Shown here: positions 54,276-63,714 of the stretch, piece after piece
Layout of the letters: each line of letters opens with the position of its first letter
Position numbering within the stretch: position 1 is the stretch's first letter
Assembly (NCBI RefSeq): GCF_003797125.1
Contig: NZ_RKKE01000009.1
Location: forward strand, 33,976 to 97,975
Length of the DNA stretch: 64,000 bases
Origin: Shewanella frigidimarina
GTDB lineage: Bacteria; Pseudomonadota; Gammaproteobacteria; Enterobacterales; Shewanellaceae
Reading direction: 5' to 3'
Translations under genes and position numbers: made by a program
Notes under the pieces: generated by a model
The model's input: the letters and a program-made list of their open reading frames with translations, nothing else
What the model was told of the DNA's origin: nothing
The model's database searches: none

Positions 54276-55025
54276 ATGTGTATTTTATTTATTGCCGTTG
54301 AGGCGCATCCGGATTATCCCTTAATTGTCTGTGCTAACCGCGATGAATTTCATCACAGAGCAACCGAACCCGCCTATCGCTGGGCAACAACACCAATCAT
54401 TATCGCTGGGCAAGATAAACAAGCCGGTGGTACTTGGTTAGGAATTAATGAACAGGGTCAATTTGCTGGGCTAACCAATATTCGAGCAATCGAACAGCAA
54501 GATGGCGTTCGCAGTCGTGGAGAGTTAGTCGTTGACGCGCTAACCAAACAACACATCAATAGCCAATGGTTAACTGAACACTCGATTAACTACAATCCGT
54601 TTAATTTAGTCTTCGAACAGCACAATCAACTCCATTGCTTTAACAGTAAAACCTTAACGACTACTTTGCTTAAGCCTGGTTTTCATGCTGTGAGTAACGG
54701 TGCGCTGGATGATATATGGCCTAAAATGGCTAAAGGTCAGCAACAGCTACAAAGCTATATCAAACAAATGCAATCACCTTGCATAGACCAATTACTCAAT
54801 ATCATGCGCGATACTTCTCAACCCAAAGATCAAGATTTACCCCAAACAGGCATCAGTCTTGAGTGGGAGCGACGTCTATCATCTATTTTTATCGAACATG
54901 AAGAATACGGCACTCGTTCAACGAGTATTGTGTTGAAACACCGCAGCGGTAAAGTACAACTTACTGAAGTGAGATACGATGGTAAGGCACGCAATTTAGG
55001 CTCTCAACGTTTTAACCTTGGCTAG
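54276..55025 (+). CDS. NRDE (TANGO2-like) family protein
   Basis: A 249-residue protein beginning MCILFIAVEAHPDYPLIVCANRDE, with Cys2 exposed as a possible N-terminal nucleophile and the family's NRDE at 21-24. Further conserved pieces are GTWLGINEQGQFAGLTNIR, RSRGELVVDAL and HAVSNGALDDIWPK. Eukaryotic TANGO2 is linked to heme or lipid handling; the bacterial role is unsettled. AGGGA before the ATG. Single gene, followed by hemN 196 bases on, which may or may not be meaningful. Confidence 0.9.
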   Translation: MCILFIAVEAHPDYPLIVCANRDEFHHRATEPAYRWATTPIIIAGQDKQAGGTWLGINEQGQFAGLTNIRAIEQQDGVRSRGELVVDALTKQHINSQWLTEHSINYNPFNLVFEQHNQLHCFNSKTLTTTLLKPGFHAVSNGALDDIWPKMAKGQQQLQSYIKQMQSPCIDQLLNIMRDTSQPKDQDLPQTGISLEWERRLSSIFIEHEEYGTRSTSIVLKHRSGKVQLTEVRYDGKARNLGSQRFNLG

Positions 55026-55152
55026 AAACCAGCCTTACCTAAATAATCGCCAAACACAAACTGTGACCTGCTGCACAGTCTAGTCATTATTTCATATCAG
55101 CTAACGCTAAACCTCACTAATCACCATAGGCAACATTCATTTTTACAACCTA

Positions 55153-55170
55153 GATCAAGGTTATTTGATC
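55153..55170. promoter_or_regulatory. Inverted repeat upstream of hemN
   Basis: GATCAA-GGTTAT-TTGATC is a perfect 6-6-6 palindrome 52-69 bases before the hemN start. It contains TTGATC/GATCAA, the FNR half-site core, but the halves point away from each other, so it is not a standard FNR site. Confidence 0.45.
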
Positions 55171-55221
55171 ACGAACATTGCATACTTCGCCTGTTGCTAA
55201 TTTACTCCCGGAGGACACGCC

Positions 55222-56598
55222 TTGAAGCAGCCCACTCAGATTAGTTGGGATCAGTCGATGATCGAAAAGTACAATTACAGCGGTCCCCGTTATACTTCTT
55301 ACCCGACCGCACTAGAGTTTGACGATGCCTTTACTGAGCAAAACTTACTGACATCTATTAAAAACAGTAAGTCAGATAAACTGTCGCTATATGTGCATAT
55401 TCCTTTTTGCGCCAAGCTTTGCTACTACTGTGGTTGTAATAAAATTATTACTCGCCACTCTCACAAAGCAGATCAATACATTGAATATCTGGCCACTGAG
55501 ATTATTAAACGCGCCCCATTATTCAAAAATTATACCGTAACCCAAATGCATTGGGGTGGCGGTACACCGACATTTTTAAGCCCTGAACAAATTCTTAAAC
55601 TGACCGCATTAATTAAACAACACTTTAATTTTGCTGATGTGGGTGAATACTCAATTGAAGTTGACCCGCGTGAGATAGAGCTCAGCATGTTAGACACCTT
55701 AAAAGAAGCTGGGTTTAACCGGGTATCTATTGGTGTTCAAGACTTTAATAAAGAAGTACAAATTGCCGTTAACCGTGAGCAAGACGAACAATTTATTTTC
55801 GACTTAATTGCCAGAGCTAAAGAACTCGGTTTTGTATCAACGAACGTTGATTTAATTTACGGTTTACCGCTGCAAACGCCAGAAACGTTTGCGAAAACTA
55901 TTGCGCGCATTATTGAGCTATCGCCTGATCGTCTATCTGTCTTTAACTATGCACATTTACCATCGCGTTTTGCTGCACAACGTAAAATTAAAGAACATGA
56001 TATGCCTGCTCCACAACAGAAATTAGATATGCTTCGCCAAACGATAGAATCGTTAACAGATGCGGGTTATCAATTTATTGGTATGGACCATTTTGCCAAA
56101 CCCAATGATGAGTTGGCAAAGTTACAAAATGCCGGCAAATTACATCGTAACTTCCAAGGGTACACCACCCAAGAAGAATGTGACTTGCTTGGGTTAGGGG
56201 TATCATCTATCAGCCAAATTGGCGACTGCTATGCCCAAAATCAAAAAGATATTCGTCCATACTACGAATCTATTGATGCTAATGGTCATGCATTATGGAA
56301 AGGCTGTAGCTTAAATCACGATGATGAAATTCGTCGCGCGGTCATTAAACAGATTATCTGTCATTTTGATTTAGACATGGACAAAATTGAACAAAAGTTT
56401 GCCATTAACTTTGATGAATATTTTGCTGAAGACCTTAAACTATTGCAAACATTCATAAATGATAAATTGGTTGATATCACTGATCGAAAGTTAACAGTAA
56501 GCCAGACCGGTCGTCTACTCATTCGTAATATCTGCATGTGTTTTGATGTATATTATCGTCAGAAAGCCCGTCAGCAGCAGTTTTCAAGAGTTATTTAA
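55222..56598 (+). CDS. hemN: Oxygen-independent coproporphyrinogen III oxidase HemN
   Basis: Radical SAM enzyme making protoporphyrinogen IX without oxygen. 458 residues. The start is TTG at 55222: GGAGGA stands seven bases before it, no ATG lies nearby, and the resulting N-terminus (QISWDQSMIEKYNYSGPRYTSYPTALEF) lines up with known HemN. Cluster motif HIPFCAKLCYYCGCNK has the fourth Cys typical of real HemN. Later segments MHWGGGTPTFL, VSIGVQDFN, DLIYGLPLQ and FQGYTTQEECDLLGLGVSSIS confirm it. A bidirectional terminator follows. Confidence 0.96.
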   Translation: MKQPTQISWDQSMIEKYNYSGPRYTSYPTALEFDDAFTEQNLLTSIKNSKSDKLSLYVHIPFCAKLCYYCGCNKIITRHSHKADQYIEYLATEIIKRAPLFKNYTVTQMHWGGGTPTFLSPEQILKLTALIKQHFNFADVGEYSIEVDPREIELSMLDTLKEAGFNRVSIGVQDFNKEVQIAVNREQDEQFIFDLIARAKELGFVSTNVDLIYGLPLQTPETFAKTIARIIELSPDRLSVFNYAHLPSRFAAQRKIKEHDMPAPQQKLDMLRQTIESLTDAGYQFIGMDHFAKPNDELAKLQNAGKLHRNFQGYTTQEECDLLGLGVSSISQIGDCYAQNQKDIRPYYESIDANGHALWKGCSLNHDDEIRRAVIKQIICHFDLDMDKIEQKFAINFDEYFAEDLKLLQTFINDKLVDITDRKLTVSQTGRLLIRNICMCFDVYYRQKARQQQFSRVI

Positions 56599-56626
56599 CT
56601 CACTACTTATGTGAAGTAGAATACAA

Positions 56627-56656
56627 AATAGCCAGCATTTGCTGGCTATTTTTTTA
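56627..56656. terminator. Bidirectional terminator between hemN and add
   Basis: AATAGCCAGCA/TGCTGGCTATT, an 11-bp stem with eight T on the plus strand and four T on the minus strand. Confidence 0.9.
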
Positions 56657-56670
56657 CTTACATTCGCTAT

Positions 56671-57669
56671 TTACTTCGCTTTTTTAGCGTATAACGCTTT
56701 GCGTTCACTGTCAGACATAAAGGCCATTTCCACGCCATTACGTTGCAATGTCGCCAGTTGACTATCACTGAAACCCATTTCAGATTTAACCACACGATAT
56801 TCATGAGCGATATCAATTGCACTCACACCTGGGTCATCGGTATTAAGGCCAATCAATACACCGGCATCCATAAATTTACGCAGTGGATGAACATCATAAT
56901 CTTTAACGGTTGACGTATGTAAGTTGCTGGTTGGACATGATTCAATTCCAATACGGTGCTTGGCCAAATACTCCATCAACTTCGGATCATGAATCGCATT
57001 CACACCATGCCCAATACGGGTAGCACCTAGTATGTTGATTGCTTGCCACATACTTTCAGCACCCGCAGCTTCACCAGCATGAGCGGTAACTTGTAACCCT
57101 GCATCTCGAACACGCTTAAAGTGCTCTGTAAATAAGTCGCCAGGAAAACCGAGTTCGTCTCCGGCTAAATCCATCGCCACAATGCTATCACGATGAGCAA
57201 GTATGCCTTCAAGTTCTAAGCGGCATTTCTCTTGTCCAAAAGAACGCGACATAATACCAATAAGGTTAACGCTAATATCATGCTCTTTTACACCAGCACG
57301 AACACCATCAATAACAGCTTCAACGACACCTTCAATGGGCAAATTATGATTCATCGCCATGTAATAAGGGCTGAAACGCAATTCAGCGTAATCTAACCCT
57401 TGCGATGCTGCATCGATAACATTTTCATAAGCAACACGCTTTACAGCATCTAGATCAGCTAATACAGCGACCATCCAATCTAGTTTCTTCAAAAAATCGA
57501 CTAGGTTGTTCTCTTTCCCTTGGATTTGCACAAATGGCGCAAGTTCTTCTAGCGAATTAGCGGGTAACTTAATACCGTGTTGGTGGCCTAATTCCCAAAT
57601 GGTTTTTACATTAACATTACCGTCTAAATGTCGATGCAAATCAACCAGCGGAATGGTTTTATCTATCAT
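56671..57669 (-). CDS. add: Adenosine deaminase
   Basis: Deaminates adenosine and deoxyadenosine to inosine forms for purine salvage. 332 residues with zinc ligands His12 and His14 (VDLHRHLDGN), the catalytic VTAHAGEAAG, RIGHGVNAIHD, and LNTDDPGVSA with the two Asp. FGQEKCRLELEG and the general layout fit bacterial Add. Single gene convergent with hemN. Confidence 0.95.
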   Translation of the reverse strand: MIDKTIPLVDLHRHLDGNVNVKTIWELGHQHGIKLPANSLEELAPFVQIQGKENNLVDFLKKLDWMVAVLADLDAVKRVAYENVIDAASQGLDYAELRFSPYYMAMNHNLPIEGVVEAVIDGVRAGVKEHDISVNLIGIMSRSFGQEKCRLELEGILAHRDSIVAMDLAGDELGFPGDLFTEHFKRVRDAGLQVTAHAGEAAGAESMWQAINILGATRIGHGVNAIHDPKLMEYLAKHRIGIESCPTSNLHTSTVKDYDVHPLRKFMDAGVLIGLNTDDPGVSAIDIAHEYRVVKSEMGFSDSQLATLQRNGVEMAFMSDSERKALYAKKAK

Positions 57670-57885
57670 AATTAACCCCTATAAACTTACCCTGCCATTA
57701 GTTTGGTTTTGTCGGTCAGAGAATGATGTTCAGTTTAACATGTATTTATACAAATTCTGATGGCCAATGTTTTTTTCTGGAATCTACCACACTAAAAAGC
57801 AAACACTAATTTGGAATGTGTTTTTTATACTTAAATCGGGCATACTCTAAAGCTAACAAACAGATTAAACCATAAAGGACTATTG

Positions 57886-59694
57886 ATGCGCTTGCTGATC
57901 CTACCTGCACTGATAATGTTAAGTTTATTGGGTTGTAATAGTCATTCAACCACGACACAGATTGCGCCTCAAGTCACTCACCAACAAACGCAGATAGATA
58001 ACGATCTACAAGCGATTATAGACCAGAGTTGGGCGGTTAATTTAGCTTTCTCACCGGAGTTAGCCGCCAGTTTAGGAGATGCATCAGTAGCCGCAAAGCT
58101 TGATGATTTATCTGCAGAAACATTAGCAGAAAAGAACCAACAGATGCTCCAAATTCTCCATACACTTAAGCAGCTTGACCGGAAAAACTTATCCAAATCA
58201 GATGTCATCAATGCTAAGATTTTACAAGACCAGCTACAAAACGAAGTCGACATGTATCGGTTTCATGACCACTATTTACCCATAACAGCTGAAAGTGGTT
58301 TTCATGCTTATATTGCGTCTATTGCCAAAGCTCGCTTCAATAGTATTGAAGATTATCAGCACTATTTAGCTAAACTTAAGCAATTACCACGTTATTTCGC
58401 GCAACAAACATATTGGCTCAAACAAGGTTTAGCCAGCGGTATTACTCCGGCAAAAATCACCCTTAATGGATTTGAAGACAGTATTAGCGCATTTATTGTT
58501 CCAGTTGAGAGCAGCGGCTACTTTACTCCGTTTACCCATTATCCTGATCATTTTAGCGCAACAGAAAAAAATACGCTGACCCAACAAGGCAGAACAACCG
58601 TAGAACAAATCGTGCTTCCTCTGTACCAACAGTTTTATAATTTCATGACTGAGGAATATATTCCCAACGCAAGAATAGACATCGCGGCTTCGGCTTTACC
58701 AGATGGCGCGGCGTTTTATCAAAACAGAGTTGAGTATTACACCACGCTGCCAATGACAGCTGAACAAGTCCATCAACTTGGATTGCAAGAAGTTGCTCGT
58801 ATAAGATCAGAAATGGAACAGGTGATTAAAGATGTTGGCTTTAAAGGCAGTTTTGCTGAATTTTTAATGTTTTTACGCACGGATCCAAAGTTTTACCCTA
58901 AAACCGCTGATGAGTTACTTAAAGAAGCAGCATTTATTGCCAAAAAAGCAGATGCCATGTTGCCTAAGTATTTCGGAAAATTACCGCGCACACCTTATGG
59001 TATTGCACCGGTCCCTGCTGAGATTGCGCCTAAATACACCACAGGGCGCTACTCGGGTTCAAACCGTGACGACGAGCCTGGCTATTATTGGGTTAACACC
59101 TACGCCTTAGATAAGCGACCGCTATACGAGCTTGAAGCCTTAACCCTACATGAAGCAGTGCCAGGGCACCATTTACAGATATCACTCAATAAAGAACTCA
59201 CTGACTTACCCAATTTCAGACGTTACAGTTATATCTCTGCATTTGGTGAAGGCTGGGGCTTATACTCAGAATATTTAGGCTTAGAAGCCGGCTTTTATCA
59301 AGATCCATACAGTAACTTTGGCCGCTTAACCTACGAAATGTGGCGTGCGGCTCGTTTAGTCGTCGATACGGGCATGCATGCAAAAGGTTGGAGCCGCCAA
59401 CAAGCGATAGATTTTATGGCCAGTAACACAGCACTTTCAATGCACAACGTTACTACTGAAATAGATCGCTATATTTCTTGGCCAGGCCAAGCGTTATCGT
59501 ACAAAATTGGTGAATTAACCATAAAACGGTTACGCGCTAAAGCTGAAAAATCATTAGGGAAAGACTTTGATATTCGGAAGTTTCATGATGCCATTTTAGA
59601 AAACGGTTCTATCCCAATGTCGGTGCTAGAACAAATGGTTGATGAGTTTATAGCTCGCCAAAAGGCTACAATAAAACAAGCAAGTACCGGATAA
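57886..59694 (+). CDS. DUF885 family lipoprotein, putative zinc peptidase
   Basis: A 602-residue lipoprotein with lipobox LLGC at residues 14-17 of a hydrophobic leader. The core is a DUF885 protein with the signature HEAVPGHHLQ (H422), which resembles the HExxH zinc motif, and EGWGLYSEYLG downstream providing a third ligand Glu. DUF885 members are treated as peptidases by fold resemblance; activity here is inferred. Start ATG 57886 with AAGGA six bases upstream rather than the TTG just before. Sits alone. Confidence 0.88.
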   Translation: MRLLILPALIMLSLLGCNSHSTTTQIAPQVTHQQTQIDNDLQAIIDQSWAVNLAFSPELAASLGDASVAAKLDDLSAETLAEKNQQMLQILHTLKQLDRKNLSKSDVINAKILQDQLQNEVDMYRFHDHYLPITAESGFHAYIASIAKARFNSIEDYQHYLAKLKQLPRYFAQQTYWLKQGLASGITPAKITLNGFEDSISAFIVPVESSGYFTPFTHYPDHFSATEKNTLTQQGRTTVEQIVLPLYQQFYNFMTEEYIPNARIDIAASALPDGAAFYQNRVEYYTTLPMTAEQVHQLGLQEVARIRSEMEQVIKDVGFKGSFAEFLMFLRTDPKFYPKTADELLKEAAFIAKKADAMLPKYFGKLPRTPYGIAPVPAEIAPKYTTGRYSGSNRDDEPGYYWVNTYALDKRPLYELEALTLHEAVPGHHLQISLNKELTDLPNFRRYSYISAFGEGWGLYSEYLGLEAGFYQDPYSNFGRLTYEMWRAARLVVDTGMHAKGWSRQQAIDFMASNTALSMHNVTTEIDRYISWPGQALSYKIGELTIKRLRAKAEKSLGKDFDIRKFHDAILENGSIPMSVLEQMVDEFIARQKATIKQASTG

Positions 59695-59756
59695 TCAGAT
59701 AGATAAATACGTCAAATTCACCATACTTTAGATATAAACAAGCTGGCTTAATAACT

Positions 59757-60731
59757 ATGCATTACATGAAATTTTCATCTGAATTAAAGCTCGATACTAG
59801 TGAGCAAAGACACTTTTGGCAACAAGTACACCAATCGAGTTTCTGTACTGATGACGGTATAAATATTGCCTATGCGATGATCCAACATCCTAATAGTCAA
59901 CGAGCAATAGTGATCAGCAATGGCAGAGTAGAATCTTATATAAAATATCAAGAATTGATGTTTGATTTATATCAACAAGGATTTAGCGTTTACGCTTTAG
60001 ATCATCGAGGACAAGGATTATCAGACCGGCTGACACATAATCCGCATCAAGGTTATGTTGCTAGCTTTACTGATTATACCGAAGACTTAACTCAATTTAT
60101 TAATCAGATAGTTCGCCAACAGCAGCATGATGAGCTATTTATCATCGCTCACTCAATGGGATGCACCATTGCCAGCGATTATATTAATCAACACCCAAAT
60201 ACATTTACTGCAGCCGTATTCTCAGCGCCCATGTTTGGTATTCGATTACCGTTTACAAAACCTATCATTCGTTGGCTAGCACAAAAGCTCGATAATAATC
60301 GTCTGGAAGCAAATAAAGTACACAGCACATTTGTAATAGGGGGAACCCATTACAAACCAGACAGCTTTAAACGCAACCGACTGACTCATAGCCAAAAACG
60401 TTATAAGCACTATCGCAACATCTTCGAAGAAGCCACTAAAGCACAGTTAGGCTCACCGACTAACCATTGGTTACTAGAGGCAATGGATGCAGCGGAGAAA
60501 TGCATCGACTATGCTAAACACAGCCAAACTCCGATACTAATTTTGCAAGCTGAAAAAGACACGATTGTCTGTAATGAGGCGCAAAACCAAGCACTAAGCA
60601 CTCATTGTCATAAAGTGATCATTGAAGGCGCATATCACGAAGTATTCATCGAGAAAGATACTATGCGTAATATCGCCCTGTCTCATACCATTGACTTTAT
60701 GGCACAACACTCAAAGATAGCTGTGTCTTAA
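59757..60731 (+). CDS. PldB-like alpha/beta hydrolase (lysophospholipase type)
   Basis: A 324-residue Hydrolase_4 protein. VISNGRVESYIKYQELMFDLYQQGFSVYALDHRGQGLSDR (in parts) is as in PldB, the nucleophile elbow is AHSMGC, the acid is in ILQAEKDTIV and the His in GAYHEVFIE. No signal peptide. It probably acts on lysophospholipids or monoglycerides at the inner membrane face. Its last 35 bases overlap the convergent GGDEF-EAL gene. Confidence 0.85.
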   Translation: MHYMKFSSELKLDTSEQRHFWQQVHQSSFCTDDGINIAYAMIQHPNSQRAIVISNGRVESYIKYQELMFDLYQQGFSVYALDHRGQGLSDRLTHNPHQGYVASFTDYTEDLTQFINQIVRQQQHDELFIIAHSMGCTIASDYINQHPNTFTAAVFSAPMFGIRLPFTKPIIRWLAQKLDNNRLEANKVHSTFVIGGTHYKPDSFKRNRLTHSQKRYKHYRNIFEEATKAQLGSPTNHWLLEAMDAAEKCIDYAKHSQTPILILQAEKDTIVCNEAQNQALSTHCHKVIIEGAYHEVFIEKDTMRNIALSHTIDFMAQHSKIAVS

Positions 60732-63195
60732 TTAATTGAATAATGTCGTCATGAGCTAGTGGTCGACTGATAATATAGCCTTGAAACCAAGTACATTTTG
60801 CATGGGTCAGTAAATTAAGTTGCTGCTTATTCTCAACTTGTTTAGCCACTACAGGAAAGTTTAACTTAGTAGCAAACTCAACAATGGCATTCACAATGTT
60901 AAAGGTTTCAGGGTTATATTCTATATCTTCAATATAGACAGCAGCTAGCTTCACTTGTGAAAAACGAATACCTTGTAATAAATGGACTGCGCAAGACCCC
61001 CCACCAAAATTATCCATCGCAATGTTCACACCGAATCTTTGGAACTCAGCAATTTTGTTTCTGGCAACATTAGCATTGACCACGAATACATCTTCAGATA
61101 ACTCGAACTGAAACAATGTAGCTGAGACATGTGCTGCATTGATTCGATTCATCACTACGTTTACGAAGTGATCTTGATGAAAGTGACGAGAAGATACATT
61201 TAATGACATTAAAGGCACTGTCGCGTTTGCCTGTTGAAGTGTTTGAATAAGTTCACAGACTTGATCTAATGCCCACAGCTCTAATTCAAAAATACAGTCA
61301 GACAGTTCTGCTGACGCAATAAACTTACGTGGATTAATATATCCGTACTGTGGGTGATACCAACGCATTAGTACTTCAATGCTATTGAGCTGCCCAGCCT
61401 GATCAACAACGGGTTGATAAACCAATGACATCTGCTTGTTCTGGATAGCCAGTTTCAGCTCGTTTTGTAATTTGAATGGTTGGACTTGATTTTGATCTAA
61501 TTCAGGTTGGTAAATGGCACAACCATTAGAGCGACTATCTTTTGCTTGCTCCATAGCGCTATCTGCACGGGCCAACAGTACTTGAGGTTCTAATGACTCA
61601 ATACCATCAAAAACAACTAACCCAATCCGAGCTGAAATTGATAAGTTTTGATCTGAAATGGTGTAACCGCGGCCAATTAACTGCCTCACTTCACTTGCCA
61701 ATGCTAATGCACGTTTACTTGCTTGATCAATGTCATTACCAAAATTTTTGGCTAGAATAACGAACTCGTCCGCGCCAAGTCGAGCAACCAAACCAGCACT
61801 AGAAAATGTGCCAGATAAGCGTGCTGCTATCTGCATTAATAATCTATCACCAAGTTGATGACCCAAAGCATCATTAATTAATTTAAAATTATCTAAATTA
61901 ATCATAAGCAGTGCAGAAAACTGACCAGTCTTGCGGCTAAGAACCTGTAAATCATAGAGCTGATCGGCTAATACATCACGATTAATTAAATCCGTAAGAC
62001 CACTATGACCTTGTTTTTCGGTTGTAATATGTTGGCTTTTTACATCACCAGAAACATCTGTTATTGTGCCGATAATTCGTAATGGCCGTCCTAATTCATC
62101 CCACTCAACTATTTTGCCACGATCTAGAATCCAAATATATCGTCCATCTTTATGACGTAAACGATGCACACTTTCATAATATTCATGTTGATTACTGATG
62201 TAATTCTGTAAGGTATTTAATACCTGCGCCTTATCATCACGATGTAAACGCGACTCCCAAACAGAATAATCATTATCGAGCTCATAAGGTTGATAACCTA
62301 GGATGTCTTTCCAACGATCAGAAACAAACACATCGCCAGTAGCAATACACCAATCCCAAATACCATTACGAGCACCCTCAACCACAAAAAGCCAACGTTG
62401 CTCTGCATCATTGAGGCGTTTTTTACTGCGAGATAACCGACCATTAACCTGATTCAAATAGTCGCGTAAGTTAATCAGTTCGGTCGATGTGCACACAATA
62501 TCAGTATTGAAATCTGGAGAATCGAGATTTTTAGCGGCTTGGCTTAATTGAGTTAACGGTCTTATCAGTAAATAATGCAACATGACACAGAATAACGACA
62601 ACAATAAAGCGCCAATTCCCCATATCTCGATAAAGCGCTTTAACAGACTATCAACCGCTTCTGATAAGACATTGGCAATGTCATATTCTAAATAAATTAG
62701 CTCTACAGAATTCGAGTAGCTGTAACGAGAATTTGCATTAAGGGGATAGTAAGCCTGAATTGATAAACGATCGAAATTCACCTTTAAAAAAGGTTTATTA
62801 TTGGTGATAACCGTTCTATGTAAATCAGCCGAATAACCCTCTAACACATTAGTAGCATTACTTTCTCGCCAAATAATATGATTGGCAAATTGAATTTCAC
62901 TACCCGAATCAAGTATTACATACACCATCATGTTTTGGTCTGTTGAGACTAAAGCAACCTCTTGCTCTATTCGTTCTAAATCTTGCGTCAACAGAGATGA
63001 TTCCACAACATGACGCATTCTAAATAAATCTTTCTGTATTTGTTCTGACTGTCTTAATGCAAGTTGTTCATTTAGCTCTGCATGCTCATAGAAATACTCC
63101 CCACATACCAAGCCAAGGTAAAGGATAAAAATACATGCAGGAACAAGCAAAGACAGAGAAAGTTTCGGCAACCGAGGCAAAATAAACCCATCCAA
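60697..63195 (-). CDS. Membrane sensor with PAS, degenerate GGDEF and altered EAL domains
   Basis: An 832-residue c-di-GMP-type protein. Transmembrane helices near 12-32 and 190-210 flank a periplasmic domain of about 155 residues; then a HAMP-like region, a PAS fold (VEGARNGIWDWCIATGD, DGRYIWILDRG), a GGDEF domain whose loop is GADEF at 474-478 with no I-site seen, and an EAL domain from about 585. EAL is changed: EVLMRW in place of EALLRW, MDNFGGG in place of DDFGTG, and VAKQVEN in place of AEGVE, so two catalytic acids are replaced. NVSSRHF and FELSED are kept. Probably a binding or sensing protein rather than an enzyme. 3' end overlaps the hydrolase gene. Confidence 0.85.
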   Translation of the reverse strand: MDGFILPRLPKLSLSLLVPACIFILYLGLVCGEYFYEHAELNEQLALRQSEQIQKDLFRMRHVVESSLLTQDLERIEQEVALVSTDQNMMVYVILDSGSEIQFANHIIWRESNATNVLEGYSADLHRTVITNNKPFLKVNFDRLSIQAYYPLNANSRYSYSNSVELIYLEYDIANVLSEAVDSLLKRFIEIWGIGALLLSLFCVMLHYLLIRPLTQLSQAAKNLDSPDFNTDIVCTSTELINLRDYLNQVNGRLSRSKKRLNDAEQRWLFVVEGARNGIWDWCIATGDVFVSDRWKDILGYQPYELDNDYSVWESRLHRDDKAQVLNTLQNYISNQHEYYESVHRLRHKDGRYIWILDRGKIVEWDELGRPLRIIGTITDVSGDVKSQHITTEKQGHSGLTDLINRDVLADQLYDLQVLSRKTGQFSALLMINLDNFKLINDALGHQLGDRLLMQIAARLSGTFSSAGLVARLGADEFVILAKNFGNDIDQASKRALALASEVRQLIGRGYTISDQNLSISARIGLVVFDGIESLEPQVLLARADSAMEQAKDSRSNGCAIYQPELDQNQVQPFKLQNELKLAIQNKQMSLVYQPVVDQAGQLNSIEVLMRWYHPQYGYINPRKFIASAELSDCIFELELWALDQVCELIQTLQQANATVPLMSLNVSSRHFHQDHFVNVVMNRINAAHVSATLFQFELSEDVFVVNANVARNKIAEFQRFGVNIAMDNFGGGSCAVHLLQGIRFSQVKLAAVYIEDIEYNPETFNIVNAIVEFATKLNFPVVAKQVENKQQLNLLTHAKCTWFQGYIISRPLAHDDIIQLIKTQLSLSVVP

Positions 63196-63714
63196 TTAAA
63201 AATACGAAGATATGCTAGCGGTAATCTTATCAATAAGTAAAGTACTAGTTATGAATCCTAATAGCATATCCGACATAAAAACTTTTATTTATTAAACACT
63301 TTAAATAGATCTACACACTCTAACTTGTTTAACGGGCAAGTGTTATTTTATTTACACAGATGCAGTATGGCACACGAAACAAAATCATTTGCATATTACC
63401 GATAAGATTAAAATCGTCGGAATATACAGCACAGAAAGTATCTTACGTTAACATTGGACTACATCAATTTCATAAACAGGAATTGGGTATCCGGAATGCA
63501 TATTTGTTATCAAAAGCATAATGTAGAATCATATATTGATAACTCAGAATGTAAATGGATGACATCTTGCACCAGATATTACATTATCTCCATGTAATAG
63601 CAGTAATGCTCTGATGAAAAAGGTTAGCATCTTGTTCACTGTTGTAAATGTTACTTAAGGCCTGTATATCATCAGAAGTAAAAAACACTAATCATCAAGG
63701 CCGTGTTGCGCCCC
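63196..63714. other. Gene-free stretch upstream of the GGDEF-EAL gene
   Basis: About 520 AT-rich bases with no credible gene. They must include the promoter of the GGDEF-EAL gene. TTACAT/ATGTAA near 63577-63597 is the only clear hairpin. Confidence 0.4.

Noticed and set aside
55153..55185. FNR/EtrA site before hemN
   Set aside because: The half-sites are in the wrong orientation and spacing for TTGAT-N4-ATCAA.
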